Assembly: GCF_024723735.1 (NCBI RefSeq)
Contig: NZ_JANQDU010000001.1
Coordinates: 806,001 to 870,000 of the forward strand
Direction of reading: 5' to 3'
Source: Frigidibacter sp. ROC022
GTDB taxonomy: Bacteria; Pseudomonadota; Alphaproteobacteria; Rhodobacterales; Rhodobacteraceae
DNA length: 64,000 nucleotides
Within the stretch, counting starts at the first letter, position 1, and the number at the start of each line of letters is the position of its first letter. The notes under the pieces are model-generated. The model did not search any database. It saw nothing but the letters and a program-made list of their open reading frames with translations, and had not been told where the DNA came from. The position numbers and the translations under genes were made by a program. Positions 46,483-55,219 of the stretch are shown piece after piece.

Positions 46483-49092
46483 GTGCCGCGCCTCGCCCAT
46501 GCCGGTCGATCCGGCCGGGCCCTGCTGCTGCGGCTGGTGCTGCTTCTCGCGCTGCTCGGCAGCCTTCTGACGCTGGCCGCGCCGCGGGTCCTGGCGCAGG
46601 ACTCGCCGGATGCCGCCAACAGCGACACGGGTGCAGACAGCGCCGGGCAATTGCCCTTCGATCCTGCCGCCCCGGCCGACAGCCTCATCCCCGCCGATAC
46701 CTCGGCGCAGGCCACGGTTTCGACCACCGATCCCGAGTGGGAAAAGCTGGCCAAGCGGGCCGAGACGGCGCTGGAGGACGGGCTGGCATCGACGGCGGCC
46801 TTCGAGGTGCTCCGCGCCGATCTGGTGGTCTGGCGGGCGAAGTTCCAGGAGGCACAGACCACCAACGAGAGCCGCATCGCGACCCTGAAGGCACAGATTT
46901 CGGCCCTCGGGCCGGCACCGGCGGAGGGCGCCACCGAGGCGACGGAAATCGCCACGCGGCGGGCCGAGCTGACCGCGCAGCTGTCGCGGCTGGAGGCCCC
47001 GCGCATCGCCGCCGACGAGGCCTATTCCCGCGCCGACAGCCTGATCAGCGAGATCGACGCGCTGATCCGCTCGCGCCAGACAAGGGCGCTGCTGGAACTG
47101 GGGCCCTCGCCGCTGAACCCGAGCCACTGGCCCGGCGCCGTGGCCGAACTGGGCAGCACCGCACGGGTGGTGATGCAGGAAGCCGTCTCGGTCTGGAGCA
47201 ATCCCAGCACGATTGCCGAGGCCCGCGCCGCCGCGCCGGCCATCCTGCTGCTGCTGCTGGCCGCGGCGCTGTTGCTGCTGCGCGGGCGGCGCTGGCTGCA
47301 ACTGCTGCGGAACAGGCTTGCCGCAAACCGGTCGCTGCAGGCCCAGGGCGTGATCGGCTTTGTCATCTCGATCGGCCGGGCCGTGGTGCTCTATGCCGGG
47401 TTCCTGGCGATCCAGGGCGCCATCGAGATCAGCCATCTGGCCGGGTATCACGGCTCGGTGCTGGTCGGGCAGATCGGCCGGTTCGGCCTGATGCTGGCGG
47501 TCTCGCTCTGGGTCGGCAGCCAGGTCTTCCCGCGCGACGCCGGCGGCATGGACGTGCTGTCGCTGCCGCCCGAGCGCCGCACCGAGGGACGGTTCTTCAC
47601 CCTGGTGCTGGGCATGATGCTCTGGTTGATCGTGCTGGTCCGGGCGGTGTCGGACTATGAAGGCTATTCCGATGCGACGCGGGCGGTGCTCTATTTCCCG
47701 GTGCTGGTGGTGGCGGGCCTGTGCCTGGCGCGGATCGGCCAGCTGATCGGCCATCGGCCGGTCGAGACCGGGGACGAAGCGCAGGGCACGGCCTATCGGA
47801 GCCGCCTGGCGCGGATGGTCGGGCGCATCATCGGCATCTTCGGGATTCTCGGGCCGGTGCTGGCCGGCATCGGCTATCAGTCCGCGGCGGGCTTCCTGAC
47901 CTTCCCGGCGACGGTCTCGCTGGGCCTGCTTGCCTTTCTGGTCGTGCTGCAGAACTTCGTCACCCAGCTCTACGGGCTGATCACCGGGAAATCCGACAGC
48001 GAGCTGCACGAGGCGCTGATGCCGGTCCTGTTCGGGATGCTGCTGGTCCTGGTCTCGGTGCCGGTCTTCGCGCTGATCTGGGGCGCGCGGGTGTCGGATC
48101 TGACCGAGATCTGGGCCCGGGCCAGCGAGGGGATCTCGATCGGCGACACCAAGCTGTCGCTGGGCCAGCTCGTGACCCTGCTGGTGGTCTTCGCGATCGG
48201 CTACGCGGCGACGCGACTGATACAGGGGATGCTGCGCTCCACCGTGCTGCCGAAGACAAGGATCGATGCCGGCGGGCGCAATGCCATCGTCTCGGGCATC
48301 GGCTATGTCGGCATGTTCCTGGCCGGGCTGCTGGCCATCACCTCGACCGGGATCTCGCTGACCTCGCTGGCCTTCGTCGCCGGGGCGCTCTCGGTCGGGA
48401 TCGGCTTCGGCCTGCAGAACATCGTCTCGAACTTCGTCTCGGGCATCATCATGCTGATCGAACGCCCGGTGGCCGAAGGCGACTGGATCGAGGTCGGCGG
48501 CAAGATGGGCATCGTCAAGGCGATCTCGGTCCGCTCGACCCGGATCGAGACCTTCGACCGGACCGATGTGATCGTGCCGAATGCCGATTTCATCAGCGGC
48601 ACGGTGACCAACTGGACCCGGGGCAACCTGACCGGGCGGATCCTCGTCTCGGTCGGCGTCGCCTATGGCACCGACACCAGGCTGGTCGAGAGCATCCTGC
48701 GCGAGATCGCCGAGGCGCATCCGCTGGTGAGCCTGAACCCGGCGCCCTCGGTGACCTTCGCGGGCTTCGGCGCCGATGCGCTGGAGTTCGAGGTGCGGGC
48801 GATCCTGCGCGACGTGAATTTCTCGCTGTCGACCAAGTCGGACATCCATCACGAGATCGCCCGGCGCTTTGCCGAGGCGGGGATCGAGATCCCCTTCGGC
48901 CAGCGTGACATCTGGCTGCGCAACCCCGAGACGCTGGTCGGCGCCATGGTGCCCGGGCCGGCCCCCGGCGCGGCGCCGCCCACCGTTTCGGCGCCCGAAC
49001 CGGCCGCGGTCGCGCCCGCCGCGGTGCGGCACGATCGCCTCGACGCCGCCAGCAATCCGAGCGAGGAACAAGCCATGAGGGACGACGATTGA
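46483..49092 (+). CDS. Large mechanosensitive channel, DUF3772-MscS family
   Basis: 869 residues. A signal peptide covers about 1-33 (ending RVLAQ). A periplasmic helical domain with coiled-coil features (about 85-190) fits DUF3772. Many membrane helices follow (about 240-640). The MscS pore helix and beta domain read GIGFGLQNIVSNFVSG, IERPVAEGDWIEVGG and PNADFISGTVTNW. A Pro/Ala-rich tail ends the protein. It is expected to release solutes on hypo-osmotic shock. The start is a GTG at 46483, six bases after the cysK stop. It overlaps alaX through TTGA. Confidence 0.93.
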   Translation: MPRLAHAGRSGRALLLRLVLLLALLGSLLTLAAPRVLAQDSPDAANSDTGADSAGQLPFDPAAPADSLIPADTSAQATVSTTDPEWEKLAKRAETALEDGLASTAAFEVLRADLVVWRAKFQEAQTTNESRIATLKAQISALGPAPAEGATEATEIATRRAELTAQLSRLEAPRIAADEAYSRADSLISEIDALIRSRQTRALLELGPSPLNPSHWPGAVAELGSTARVVMQEAVSVWSNPSTIAEARAAAPAILLLLLAAALLLLRGRRWLQLLRNRLAANRSLQAQGVIGFVISIGRAVVLYAGFLAIQGAIEISHLAGYHGSVLVGQIGRFGLMLAVSLWVGSQVFPRDAGGMDVLSLPPERRTEGRFFTLVLGMMLWLIVLVRAVSDYEGYSDATRAVLYFPVLVVAGLCLARIGQLIGHRPVETGDEAQGTAYRSRLARMVGRIIGIFGILGPVLAGIGYQSAAGFLTFPATVSLGLLAFLVVLQNFVTQLYGLITGKSDSELHEALMPVLFGMLLVLVSVPVFALIWGARVSDLTEIWARASEGISIGDTKLSLGQLVTLLVVFAIGYAATRLIQGMLRSTVLPKTRIDAGGRNAIVSGIGYVGMFLAGLLAITSTGISLTSLAFVAGALSVGIGFGLQNIVSNFVSGIIMLIERPVAEGDWIEVGGKMGIVKAISVRSTRIETFDRTDVIVPNADFISGTVTNWTRGNLTGRILVSVGVAYGTDTRLVESILREIAEAHPLVSLNPAPSVTFAGFGADALEFEVRAILRDVNFSLSTKSDIHHEIARRFAEAGIEIPFGQRDIWLRNPETLVGAMVPGPAPGAAPPTVSAPEPAAVAPAAVRHDRLDAASNPSEEQAMRDDD

Positions 49093-49805
49093 CCGAACTG
49101 CTGTTTCGTGACGACGCCTACCGGACCGAGGCCCCGGCGCGGGTCGTCGGGCTGACCACGGAGGGCGGGATCGTGCTGGATCAAACCCTGTTCTACCCGA
49201 CCGGCGGCGGCCAGCCCGGCGATGCCGGATGGCTCGACTGGGACGGCGGCCGGATCGGCATCGCGACGACGGTGAAGGGCGCCGAGGGGGCGGTGGTGCT
49301 GGTGCCCGACGCGCCGGCGGCGCAGCCCCGGGTCGGGGCCGAGGTGCGGCAGCTGCTGGACTGGGATCGGCGCTATCGGCTGATGCGGATGCATACCGCG
49401 CTGCATCTGCTGTCGGTGGTGATTCCGCTGCCGGTCACCGGCGGCCAGGTCGGAACCGGGAAGGGGCGGCTGGATTTCCTGATGCCCGAGCCGCCGAAAG
49501 ACCCCGCCGCGATCGAGGCCGCGCTGACCGCGTTGGTCGACCGCGATCTGGTGGTGTCCGAGGACTGGATCACCGAGGCCGAGCTCGACGCCGATCCCGG
49601 CCTGGTCAAGACCCTCTCGGTGGCGCCGCCGCGCGGCGCCGGCCGGATCCGGCTGATCCGGATCGGGCAGGGGGCGGAGCAGGTCGATCTGCAGCCCTGC
49701 GGCGGCACCCATGTCGCCCGGACCGGAGAGATCGGCGGCATCCGTCTGGGCAGGATCGACAACAAGGGCCGCCAGAACCGCCGCGTCACCCTGCTGTTCG
49801 ATTAG
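49089..49805 (+). CDS. alaX: Alanyl-tRNA editing protein AlaX
   Basis: 238-residue trans-editing enzyme that removes Ser or Gly from mischarged tRNA-Ala. It contains FYPTGGGQPGD and the zinc ligands His102 and His106 (MHTALHLL), Cys204 and His208 (PCGGTHVA). It is the AlaX-M form, lacking the catalytic domain of AlaRS. The start is a TTG overlapping the previous TGA, with GAGGGAC about eight bases upstream; no in-frame ATG is nearby. It shares a transcript with the MscS gene. Confidence 0.92.
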   Translation: MTELLFRDDAYRTEAPARVVGLTTEGGIVLDQTLFYPTGGGQPGDAGWLDWDGGRIGIATTVKGAEGAVVLVPDAPAAQPRVGAEVRQLLDWDRRYRLMRMHTALHLLSVVIPLPVTGGQVGTGKGRLDFLMPEPPKDPAAIEAALTALVDRDLVVSEDWITEAELDADPGLVKTLSVAPPRGAGRIRLIRIGQGAEQVDLQPCGGTHVARTGEIGGIRLGRIDNKGRQNRRVTLLFD

Positions 49806-49892
49806 GCCGGCCCGTCGGGCGCGGCACAAAGCCGGCCAAGCCCGCAACGGCCCTTGCATCGACCCATGACATCCGGCTAAAGAGCCGCGACC

Positions 49893-49982
49893 GGACAGTT
49901 GGCCGAGTGGTCGAAGGCGCACGCCTGGAAAGTGTGTAGGCGGGAGACCGTCTCGTGGGTTCGAATCCCACACTGTCCGCCA
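49893..49982 (+). tRNA. tRNA-Ser(GGA)
   Basis: A 90-base type II tRNA. The acceptor arms GGACAGT and ACTGTCC pair exactly, G is the discriminator, and CCA is encoded. The anticodon stem is CACGC/GTGTG around loop CTGGAAA, giving anticodon GGA at 49927-49929, which reads UCC and UCU serine codons. A long variable arm (GGCGGGAGACCGTC region) fits tRNA-Ser. The T arm is GTGGGTTCGAATCCCAC. The region downstream differs in base composition, so this may be an integration site. Confidence 0.98.
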
Positions 49983-50441
49983 CTTGCCTTTGTGAAAGCG
50001 TTCTCCCGATCCGGCTGCGGCCGGATTTTCTCGTTGTTTTCGGGGGTTATGCGAGAGGGGCTGTTCACTGGCCACGGTGCCAGAAGGGCCCGAAGCGTTC
50101 TCTACGGGATGATATTCTCTGGACCTGATGACTGCGCCGATCTGGTTCAGAGATTGTAAGGCGCTGATCTGAAACGGGTTTTCCGAAGGCAGAAAATTCA
50201 CTTCGACGCAGGTCTCGCTCGGTCGGTTGGATCTGAAATCGAAGCGCGTTTTGGCAACTGCCAGCCAGGGCTCAATCGACATGCCGCAATGCGGCGAACG
50301 GCATCAGGGGCGGGAGGCAGTCCTTCGCTTCGATCAGGCCGAACGGCCGAAACCTCCTGAACAGGTGGTGTTGTCCATTTCCGGGATTGCCTCTCATTGC
50401 CGCTTGAACAATCCAACGTCCCGCTTTCAGGTCTCCCGGAT
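49983..50441. other. Gene-free stretch downstream of tRNA-Ser
   Basis: About 460 bases without a gene I can support. It opens with a terminator (50009-50029), and base composition falls to a visibly lower G/C from about 50100. I looked for an integrase, for a copy of the tRNA 3' end and for transposase fragments, and found none. Confidence 0.5.
50009..50029 (+). terminator. Rho-independent terminator after tRNA-Ser
   Basis: ATCCGGC pairs with GCCGGAT around the loop TGCG, followed by TTTTC and further T-rich bases. It begins 27 bases after the tRNA CCA, so it is the natural end of the tRNA transcript. Confidence 0.7.
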
Positions 50442-51437
50442 TCATCTGACAATGTCGGCGATTCCCAGCAAGTCGATCGGGGGCCAGATCTCTATCTCGC
50501 GGGAAAAATCCAGATTAACGGTAATAGCGAAGTCCTTTATTCTTGCCACGGGCAGCGATCCGGCGCTTTTTCCGTCAACCAGGATTGCGGCGGCCTGCTG
50601 CCCGGCAAGCTGCCCGACATCGTAATACCGTGCGGCAACAGAAATCAGTGCATCGCCATTCTGCACCATTTCCTCGTAGGGGCTGATGACCGGTAGCGCG
50701 GCATCCTTTGCCGCCGCCCCGAAGATGCTCGCGTTCGCCCGGAGAAAGGACGAACTTCCGACGTAGATTGCCTCGGCGCCGGCCTGTTTGAGCCATTTGA
50801 CCTGGCCTGCAATATCCTCGATTTGCGGCGCGCCTTCTTCGGACAATTCAAAGGCGTGATCGACCAACCTCACACCGAGGGATGGCAGCAACTCTGCCAA
50901 TTCATCCCGTTTGAGGATCGAGTTCTTTTCGTTCGGATTATACAGCAACCCGAGCGATTTCATGTCTGGCAGGATGCGCCGAAGCGTGTCGACGGTTACG
51001 TTTTCCGGCACCCGGTTGTAGGTGCCCGTCAGGTTGCCGCGTCCCGTGTCATCGAGGGTTTCGATGATGCCCGAGCCGACCGGGTCTGCCACGATCATGA
51101 ATACCTGAGGAATTTCATGATTGAAGGATGGGTCGTTCAGATCGGACAATGTTCCGGCCGTGGCAAGGGTCACCGTGGTGCCCCACGAGATGATCAAGTC
51201 CACATCCTTTGATCGCGCCTCGGCGACGATCCCCTTCAGGCGATCATGGTTGCGGTCAGCGTCAAGAATTACGACCTCGGCATCAGGTGCCGTTTCGGAC
51301 AAGTAATCCACCACGCCATGGCATGCCTCCTCGCATCCGCGCCATGTGGCGAAAAGAATGGTTTGTCCTTTCGCTTCGACCTGCGTGGCGAAAGCCACGC
51401 AAGCGAGTGCTGTCATTAGAAGCGATGTCTTCTTCAT
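50442..51437 (-). CDS. ABC-type substrate-binding protein (PF04392 family), orphan
   Basis: 331 residues with a signal peptide (about 1-22, ending QVEA). The mature protein follows the ABC_sub_bind (TrpX-like) pattern: VDLIISWGTTVTLATAG, IPQVFMIVADPVGSGIIETL, RGNLTGTYNRVPE, SLGLLYNPNEKNS, EAIYVGSSSFLRAN, LPVISPYEEMVQNGDALISVA and YYDVGQLAGQQAAAILVDG. Such proteins bind amino acids or aromatic ligands in the periplasm. No ABC permease or ATPase gene is nearby. Instead its ATG overlaps the stop of a sensor-MFS gene by four bases, with GGGGGAG upstream, so it probably feeds or informs that system. Codon use is less GC-biased than the core. Confidence 0.88.
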   Translation of the reverse strand: MKKTSLLMTALACVAFATQVEAKGQTILFATWRGCEEACHGVVDYLSETAPDAEVVILDADRNHDRLKGIVAEARSKDVDLIISWGTTVTLATAGTLSDLNDPSFNHEIPQVFMIVADPVGSGIIETLDDTGRGNLTGTYNRVPENVTVDTLRRILPDMKSLGLLYNPNEKNSILKRDELAELLPSLGVRLVDHAFELSEEGAPQIEDIAGQVKWLKQAGAEAIYVGSSSFLRANASIFGAAAKDAALPVISPYEEMVQNGDALISVAARYYDVGQLAGQQAAAILVDGKSAGSLPVARIKDFAITVNLDFSREIEIWPPIDLLGIADIVR

Positions 51438-53332
51438 TGTGTGTTTAAGACTCCCCCAGATTTCGGAATGCTCATGAATACGGCAAAGACCACCAGACCG
51501 GTCAGCGAAAACACCCCAAGCATGACAAAGACCGGTGCCGGGTCATCCTGCCCGGTCAGCAGCATCGCGGCGACGAAGGCTGCAACGGCGCCCAGGCGCT
51601 CGGCCATGCGGAAGCGGTCCATCCGTTCCGGCCGTCCCCTGGCGGAAAGCGCAACCAGTGCGTACAGAGAGGGGCGCAGAAATGCATGTCCTACGCCGAG
51701 CAACGAGACGACCGTGACAGGTGCCAGATCCGCCAGGCCGGCGCCCAGCAAGGCGACCGAGGCCAATGCTGCCCCCAATCCCGCAGCCGTCTTGTCGCCG
51801 ATTCCGACAGCACCGAACAGATGGCTGGCGAGTGGGGCTATCAGGATCGCAGCAAGGTAGTAGAGCATAACGACCCGCGCGATGATTGCGATGTCAAATC
51901 CCTGGGCCGCCATGACCAGCGGCATGAGATACCAGATGACCATGGCCACGCTCGCGCTTGCTGGCACGGCAAGACAAAGCACGAGAACCGTGAAATCGCC
52001 GCCACTCTTGGCGTATTTCACCGGAGCAACCGACGGTTGTCGAGGCTGTCCCGCGGGGCCGGAAAGGCCCCAGTGTGCGGCCAACGCCGCGATCAGCGTG
52101 GTACCGGCCCCAAACAGGATCGCGGCCGCGTAGCCAGCTTCGAAAGCCAATATGCCGCCGATCACGGACCCGGCCAGAACCCCCCCGAACAGCGAGGCGT
52201 TCAGCGACGCCTGGGACTGGGTCACAAGCCCGTGCCCACCGGCCCGGACCATGTAGACCGAACATGAAATCGCCGCCAAGGTATATCCCGCCCCGACGAA
52301 CATGCGCCCCAGCACGACCCCGGCAAGGCTTGAGGTCGCCGCCATCAACACGAGCCCAGCCATGACCGGCAGGACGGCCCAGGAAAACGCCCGATGTGCG
52401 CCGTTTCTGCGGACCAGACGCCCGGCGATCGGGGCCATCGCTGCCGCAACAAGCAGATACAGAACCAGCGGTGCTGCGGCCGCGAAAGCGGTTGGTATTC
52501 CAGCCATGCGGCCCGCATTTCCGGCCATGATCGGCAGGAAGGATGCTGTTGTCTCGGTCCCCATTGCGAGCAGGAACACCGGAAGGCGCGCCGAGACCGG
52601 CAACGACACTTCAAGCCGTGCCGGCGGAGGGCCACCTTCCGAGATGTGCACGGAACGGTCATTCAACCGCTCTGCCAGTCCTGCCAACGGACCATCCGTC
52701 GGCACTGAAATGGTCGTGTCGAACCGCCCGTCGCGCTGTTCGACCAGCAGGCGCGTTACGGCCTCGCGTGGCTGCCAGATGTTTCGCGCTGCCAGTGCAA
52801 GAATGACCTCAACACCAAACAGGATGATGGCGAGGGCAATTACGCCGATATCGATCAGGACCCGTAGCAGGCGCACCTCGATCAACCTCGGATTGCCTGT
52901 CAGTTCAATCTCGGCGGAAATCCGGCTGCCCGACAAGACCGGGAGGCTATTCTTCCAGGTCTGCAGGCCAAGGTCGTTCTTCGAGGCCGTTTCCGGCTCG
53001 CCGTTGTCGATATCAAACAGGACCGTACCATCGCGCGACAGGATTCGCACCTGCTGGACTTCCGGGAAATCGGCGATGATTTCAGCGGCTCTATCGTCAA
53101 AACCGGCAATGGAGCCTATGGGAATCCCCAGTTCGAGGGCGCGCTGGACATCGTCCCTTAGGAGCGTCCCGAGAAGCTTGGTGCGCTGGCGCAGTTCCGG
53201 CTCGATCGCCTTGTCGAAGGCTTGAAACGTCACAACTGAAATGGCCGCAACGTTTACCGCGATGATCAGTACCAACGCCAGCGTCAGGCGAAGGCCAAAG
53301 CCTTGAACGCCCAGGGATTTGCGGGCGGTCAA
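51434..53332 (-). CDS. Fusion of two-helix sensor, HAMP-like segment and MFS transporter
   Basis: 632 residues. TM1 is at about 13-36, a periplasmic domain of about 117 residues follows (37-153, containing VRILSRDGTVLFDIDNG, a Cache-like strand pair), TM2 is at 155-182, and a HAMP-like segment at 183-226. A full MFS transporter then runs from about 248 to the end, with loops such as RLVRRNGAHRAFSW, LGRMFVGAGYTLAAISC and MRPS-like FLRPSLYALVALSARGRP. I found no kinase, GGDEF or PP2C domain. The start is a TTG that overlaps the upstream TGA; the stop overlaps the binding-protein ATG. A sensor fused to a secondary transporter is rare, and the substrate is unknown. Confidence 0.8.
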   Translation of the reverse strand: MTARKSLGVQGFGLRLTLALVLIIAVNVAAISVVTFQAFDKAIEPELRQRTKLLGTLLRDDVQRALELGIPIGSIAGFDDRAAEIIADFPEVQQVRILSRDGTVLFDIDNGEPETASKNDLGLQTWKNSLPVLSGSRISAEIELTGNPRLIEVRLLRVLIDIGVIALAIILFGVEVILALAARNIWQPREAVTRLLVEQRDGRFDTTISVPTDGPLAGLAERLNDRSVHISEGGPPPARLEVSLPVSARLPVFLLAMGTETTASFLPIMAGNAGRMAGIPTAFAAAAPLVLYLLVAAAMAPIAGRLVRRNGAHRAFSWAVLPVMAGLVLMAATSSLAGVVLGRMFVGAGYTLAAISCSVYMVRAGGHGLVTQSQASLNASLFGGVLAGSVIGGILAFEAGYAAAILFGAGTTLIAALAAHWGLSGPAGQPRQPSVAPVKYAKSGGDFTVLVLCLAVPASASVAMVIWYLMPLVMAAQGFDIAIIARVVMLYYLAAILIAPLASHLFGAVGIGDKTAAGLGAALASVALLGAGLADLAPVTVVSLLGVGHAFLRPSLYALVALSARGRPERMDRFRMAERLGAVAAFVAAMLLTGQDDPAPVFVMLGVFSLTGLVVFAVFMSIPKSGGVLNTQ

Positions 53333-54072
53333 AGCATCACGTCCCTTGCCTTGACGTATTGCGCCTCGGCCTCGCGCATGGGCGCGCCAACCTCGCCTGA
53401 ATCGGAAGTGCCGGACATGCCGGCATCGCCACGCCAAAGCCTGCGCCGTGCGACGGCATCTGCGGCCAGGAAGTTGCGTTCAACCCTGCTCTCGCGTCGG
53501 AGCACGTTTCGGACCGCCCAGGCAGACAGGCCACTGCTGATGATACAAAAGACCAGGGCGGCAGTGGCAAGGCGCCCGGCCATGGCCCATACGGACGCGA
53601 TCGCTGATGCGCCAGAATATTCCATCAGCAATGCACCGGCCAGGTCACCGGTGCTTCTTCTGAAGGTCACGAGGTAGCGATAGTCACCATCTTCCTTGTA
53701 GCTTCCATCCGAAGTCGGCCCCGCAAGGCGCTGCAGCGTCTCGGGACTGACGCTGGTGCGCTTGCTGCCGGCTGTCTTGGCCACGATGCCACCGTCCGGG
53801 TCGAGAATGTACAAGGCGATGATCGCATCATCCGCCTGCCTTGCCCGTTCAAGAACCGCGCCGACGTTTCTCACCGAACCCAGATCAAGGCCGAGTGCTG
53901 CCGCGGATGCCAACGGTTCGGAAGCACGGCCCACCACCACCCTCAGACGTTCCTGTTCGAGTTCCGTGCGTATCCGGCCGAATTGAAGCACTGTGAGGAC
54001 GACGAACGCGATCAGAACCACAAGGTTGATCGCCACGACTGACAGGACGAGTTCACGAGAAGAACCGAGCAT
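53329..54072 (-). CDS. Membrane sensor-like protein without output domain
   Basis: 247 residues. TM1 (about 9-32, LVLSVVAINLVVLIAFVVLTVL) and TM2 (about 163-190) flank a periplasmic domain with IIALYILDPDGGIVAKTAGSK, a Cache/PDC-like strand, then YRYLVTFRRS. About 55 cytoplasmic residues follow with no kinase, cyclase or methyl-accepting motif. The ATG at 54072 has a G-rich site (GGGGGGAAG) directly upstream. It is the first gene of the operon and resembles the sensor half of the next protein in layout, so the two may form a heteromeric sensor. Function is not assigned. Confidence 0.75.
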   Translation of the reverse strand: MLGSSRELVLSVVAINLVVLIAFVVLTVLQFGRIRTELEQERLRVVVGRASEPLASAAALGLDLGSVRNVGAVLERARQADDAIIALYILDPDGGIVAKTAGSKRTSVSPETLQRLAGPTSDGSYKEDGDYRYLVTFRRSTGDLAGALLMEYSGASAIASVWAMAGRLATAALVFCIISSGLSAWAVRNVLRRESRVERNFLAADAVARRRLWRGDAGMSGTSDSGEVGAPMREAEAQYVKARDVML

Positions 54073-54090
54073 CTTCCCCCCCTGCAAAAG

Positions 54091-54135
54091 ACGTAAGGGG
54101 CAGCATTCATCTCTGTCAATCAATCATTATTGACA
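54091..54135 (-). promoter_or_regulatory. Promoter with overlapping inverted repeat for the sensor-MFS operon
   Basis: On the minus strand TTGACA (54119-54114) and TTACGT (54096-54091) are 17 bases apart. TGTCAAT (54114-54120) and ATTGACA (54129-54135) are perfect 7-base inverted arms with an 8-base gap, covering the -35 box. The ATG lies about 18 bases after the -10. This layout suits repression by a dimeric regulator. Confidence 0.5.
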
Positions 54136-54196
54136 GCCGGCGCCTGCTCCGCACGAAATGTTCTTGAAAGGGCAGCGGTCCGTCCCTGCAGGGCGT

Positions 54197-54222
54197 ATTG
54201 CGAGGAAGCAGCTGCTCGCAAT
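54197..54222. repeat. Strong stem-loop between IS3 remnant and sensor operon
   Basis: ATTGCGAG and CTCGCAAT are perfect 8-base inverted arms around GAAGCAGCTG, whose centre is itself nearly palindromic. No T run follows. It might be an IS end structure, a terminator for the IS reading in from the right, or a regulator site. Confidence 0.45.
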
Positions 54223-54249
54223 ATCGCAGATTGAATAGCCCCGCGTTTC

Positions 54250-55124
54250 TTAGACGCCTTCTTGTCTCAGTTCTTGCTGCCGCTCGAACTCGAGGGGCGA
54301 GAGCATTCCATTCCGCGCGTGCTTGCGCTTCGGATTGTAAAACATCTCGATGTAGTCGAACACGTCCCGCCGCGCTTCTTGGCGGGTCCGGTAGGTGCGG
54401 CGCCTGATCCTCTCGCGCTTGAGGAGGTTGAAGAAGCTCTCGGCGACGGCGTTGTCGTGGCAATTGCCGCGTCGGCTCATGGAATGCTCGAGGTCGTGGG
54501 CTTTTAGGAAAGCGGCCCAGTCCATGCTTGTGAACTGGCTGCCCTGATCCGAGTGGATCAGCACCTCAGCCTTCGGCTTCCTTCGCCATGTGGCCATGAG
54601 CAGAGCTTGAAGCACGACGTCGGTTGTCTGGCGTTAACGCATGCACCATCCGACCACGCGCCGAGAAAACAGGCCGTTTACGATAGCGAGGTAAGCGAAG
54701 CCTTCTTGCGTCCGTATGTAGGTGATGTCGGTCACCCAGACCATGTCCGGAGCCTCCACGTCGAACTGCCGGTCCAAGGTGTTGTCGACCACGACCCAGG
54801 GTTTGCCGCCATACTTCCCGGGGCGGCGCTTGTAGCCGATCTGTGCCGTGATCCCGGCCAGCCTGGTCAGGCGCGCGACGCGGTTCAGACAGGCGCTTTC
54901 GCCCTGATCGAGAAGATCGTCGTGAAGCTTGCGGTGCCCATAGACCTTGCCGCTTCGACCCAGGCCTCCTTCAGCAGTTCGGTCTGGCGGGCGTCTTCCT
55001 GGGCACGCTTGCTCAGCGGCGCCTTCACCCACGCATAGAAGCCGCTCGGCTGGATGCGCAGACAACGGCACATCGTCCGGACGGAGAACCGCCCGCGATG
55101 CTCGGCCACGAACGCGTATCTCAC
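54250..55124 (-). pseudogene. IS3-family transposase OrfB, broken by frameshift and stop
   Basis: The DDE integrase core is readable in pieces: the start RYAFVAEHRGRFSVRTMCR; then KVYGHRKLHDDLLDQGE; MVWVTDITYIRT (first Asp); HSDQGSQFTS (second Asp); and NAVAESFFNLLKRERI (Glu). There is a frameshift near 54955, where one A appears lost from a GAAAGC-like site, and an in-frame TAA at 54634 just before RQTTDVVLQALLMA. It starts with GTG overlapping the OrfA stop, as IS3 elements do. The element is therefore inactive on its own. Confidence 0.93.
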
Positions 55125-55203
55125 CTTGCGTCCCTAGCGAAACACGCGGTGGCCTTCTTCGAAATGTCACGCTCCTTTGTGACCCGCGCCAGCCCGTCAA
55201 CCC
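54250..55203 (-). mobile_element. IS3-family insertion sequence remnant
   Basis: Contains the broken OrfB and the 3' end of OrfA (55121 to about 55203), which reads ARVTKERDISKKATACFARDAR then stop. The rest of OrfA and the right terminal repeat are missing; the sequence passes directly into the end of the MFS gene at about 55205-55220. The left end is not defined. It separates the sensor-MFS operon from the oxidoreductase cluster. Confidence 0.85.
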
Positions 55204-55219
55204 AAACAGCACCAGATCG

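Noticed and set aside
48849-50282. Long minus-strand open frame (474 residues) across mscS, alaX and tRNA-Ser, with a WDSNPRDGLPP-like segment
   Set aside because: The middle is the translated complement of tRNA-Ser, a well-known false gene, and the rest is the shadow of alaX and mscS.
50198-50452. 84-residue minus-strand frame after tRNA-Ser
   Set aside because: No ribosome-binding site or family features; it overlaps the end of the binding-protein gene.
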